Shown: positions 31,977 through 32,511 of the stretch, one piece after another
Numbering within the stretch: the stretch's first letter is position 1
How the letters are laid out: every line of letters starts with the position of its first letter
Assembly (NCBI RefSeq): GCF_000377565.1
Contig: NZ_KB898384.1
Location: forward strand, 1-32,511
Source of the DNA: Rhizobium sp. 2MFCol3.1
Lineage (GTDB): Bacteria; Pseudomonadota; Alphaproteobacteria; Rhizobiales; Rhizobiaceae
Length of the DNA stretch: 32,511 nucleotides
Direction: 5' to 3'
The notes under the pieces: model-generated
What the model saw: only the letters and a program-made list of their open reading frames with translations
The model's database searches: none
Told to the model about the DNA's origin: nothing
Made by a program: the position numbers and the translations under genes

Positions 31977-32511
31977 ATGGACATTCTGCTCCTGGTCGCC
32001 ATCGCAATCTGGTTGTCGCTGGCCATGGCCGGCGCGTGGGCGATACAGCGCAGCAGCGGACAAAGTGGGTGGATCGACACAATATGGTCGGTTGCAGTGG
32101 GCATCGGAGGCGTTGTCGCAGTCTCCTTCGCCGGTGGCGACTTCGATCGCCGAGTGGTCCTCTTGATCGTGATCTGCGCCTGGTCGCTTAGGCTCGCAAG
32201 CCATATCGGCTCGCGCACCAGAGGTGGTGGCGAAGATCCTCGTTATGCAAAATTCATCGAAGACTGGGGTGATCGCGCAGCCTGGCGGCTGTTCCTCTTC
32301 CTGCAGATACAGGCATTGGCCGCGTTCGTTCTCGTCCTGGCCGTCTATCTCGCCGCAGCCAATGACCGGCCGTTTCCAGGCGCCATCGACGCTCTGGCCA
32401 TACTGGTCGCCATCGTCGCACTGGGCGGCGAGGCCCTCTCCGATGCTCAGCTCGCGCGCTTCCGAAAGACGCCCGAGGCAAAGACAGAAGTCTGTGAGGT
32501 CGGGTTCTGGC
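31977..32511 (+). CDS. DUF1295 (steroid 5-alpha-reductase-like) membrane protein, partial
   Basis: The frame is open from ATG 31977 (GGGA six bases upstream) to the right edge, giving 178 residues without a stop. Membrane segments include LLLVAIAIWLSLAMAGAWAI, VVLLIVICAWSLRLASHIG and FVLVLAVYLAAA. GWIDTIWSVAVGIGG, GSRTRGGGEDPRYAKF and the final TEVCEVGFW fit the DUF1295 family, whose C-terminal RHPNY-type motif would follow beyond the window. DUF1295 genes commonly accompany FAD oxidoreductase and CFA-like methyltransferase genes, so a role in lipid modification is likely but unproven. An alternative in-frame ATG lies at residue 17. Confidence 0.85.
   Translation, partial: MDILLLVAIAIWLSLAMAGAWAIQRSSGQSGWIDTIWSVAVGIGGVVAVSFAGGDFDRRVVLLIVICAWSLRLASHIGSRTRGGGEDPRYAKFIEDWGDRAAWRLFLFLQIQALAAFVLVLAVYLAAANDRPFPGAIDALAILVAIVALGGEALSDAQLARFRKTPEAKTEVCEVGFW

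Overview
The window looks like a piece of an alphaproteobacterial replicon of the Rhizobiaceae type (Rhizobium, Sinorhizobium/Ensifer, Agrobacterium), probably an accessory plasmid or a transposon-rich chromosomal region. This rests on the GC-rich coding sequence, the CUT1-type sugar ABC operon, the fasciclin (Nex18-like), DUF2147, DUF2177 and DUF1295 stress genes beside ECF sigma/anti-sigma pairs, and a rhizobial-style XRE regulator. No rRNA, CRISPR array, convincing tRNA or replication gene is visible.

Layout. (1) 1-261: end of an insertion sequence running off the left edge; 262-848 has no recognisable gene. (2) 849-8068: a sugar uptake and catabolism block on the plus strand. An FGGY kinase is followed by a tightly packed operon of GntR/UTRA regulator, SIS-domain phosphosugar protein, periplasmic binding protein, two permeases and an ATPase. 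A near-perfect NagR/DasR-type operator sits just upstream of gntR and suggests an amino-sugar-like inducer. (3) 8117-11000: transposition scar with a truncated DUF4238 gene, IS terminal repeats, a fossil diguanylate cyclase and a frameshifted transposase. (4) 11242-15859: mosaic accessory segment with a zinc-ribbon orphan, XRE regulator plus membrane protein, divergent ArsR-type regulator, a small orphan gene, an Abi/HEPN-like gene and the C-terminal stump of a tyrosine recombinase. (5) 16075-24046: two oppositely oriented IS256 copies around a DUF4394 gene and an ECF sigma/anti-sigma pair. The second copy split a DUF1223 gene heading a cytochrome b / molybdopterin oxidoreductase operon. (6) 24268-31712: a long minus-strand stress cluster (Met-rich MxKDx-like protein, FAD oxidoreductase, CFA-type methyltransferase, DUF2147, DUF2177, ECF sigma, anti-sigma, alpha/beta hydrolase, DoxX-like, fasciclin), with a divergent DUF1295 gene leaving the right edge.

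How it works together. The left block should import and phosphorylate or isomerise a sugar under GntR control. The right half is one coherent envelope/oxidative-stress programme driven by two ECF sigma factors, each overlapping its RskA-like anti-sigma gene by ATGA. It is visibly decaying. DUF1223, the molybdoenzyme, the hydrolase, the DoxX gene and the CFA-type enzyme each carry a frameshift, nonsense change or insertion, while the sigma/anti-sigma genes are open. Most of the lesions are short slippage events, so decay in the organism should be separated from sequencing error. I found no clearly new system. The best candidates for follow-up are the amino-sugar operon with its operator, the Abi-like gene with its palindromic upstream region, and the ECF-controlled lipid-modification cluster.
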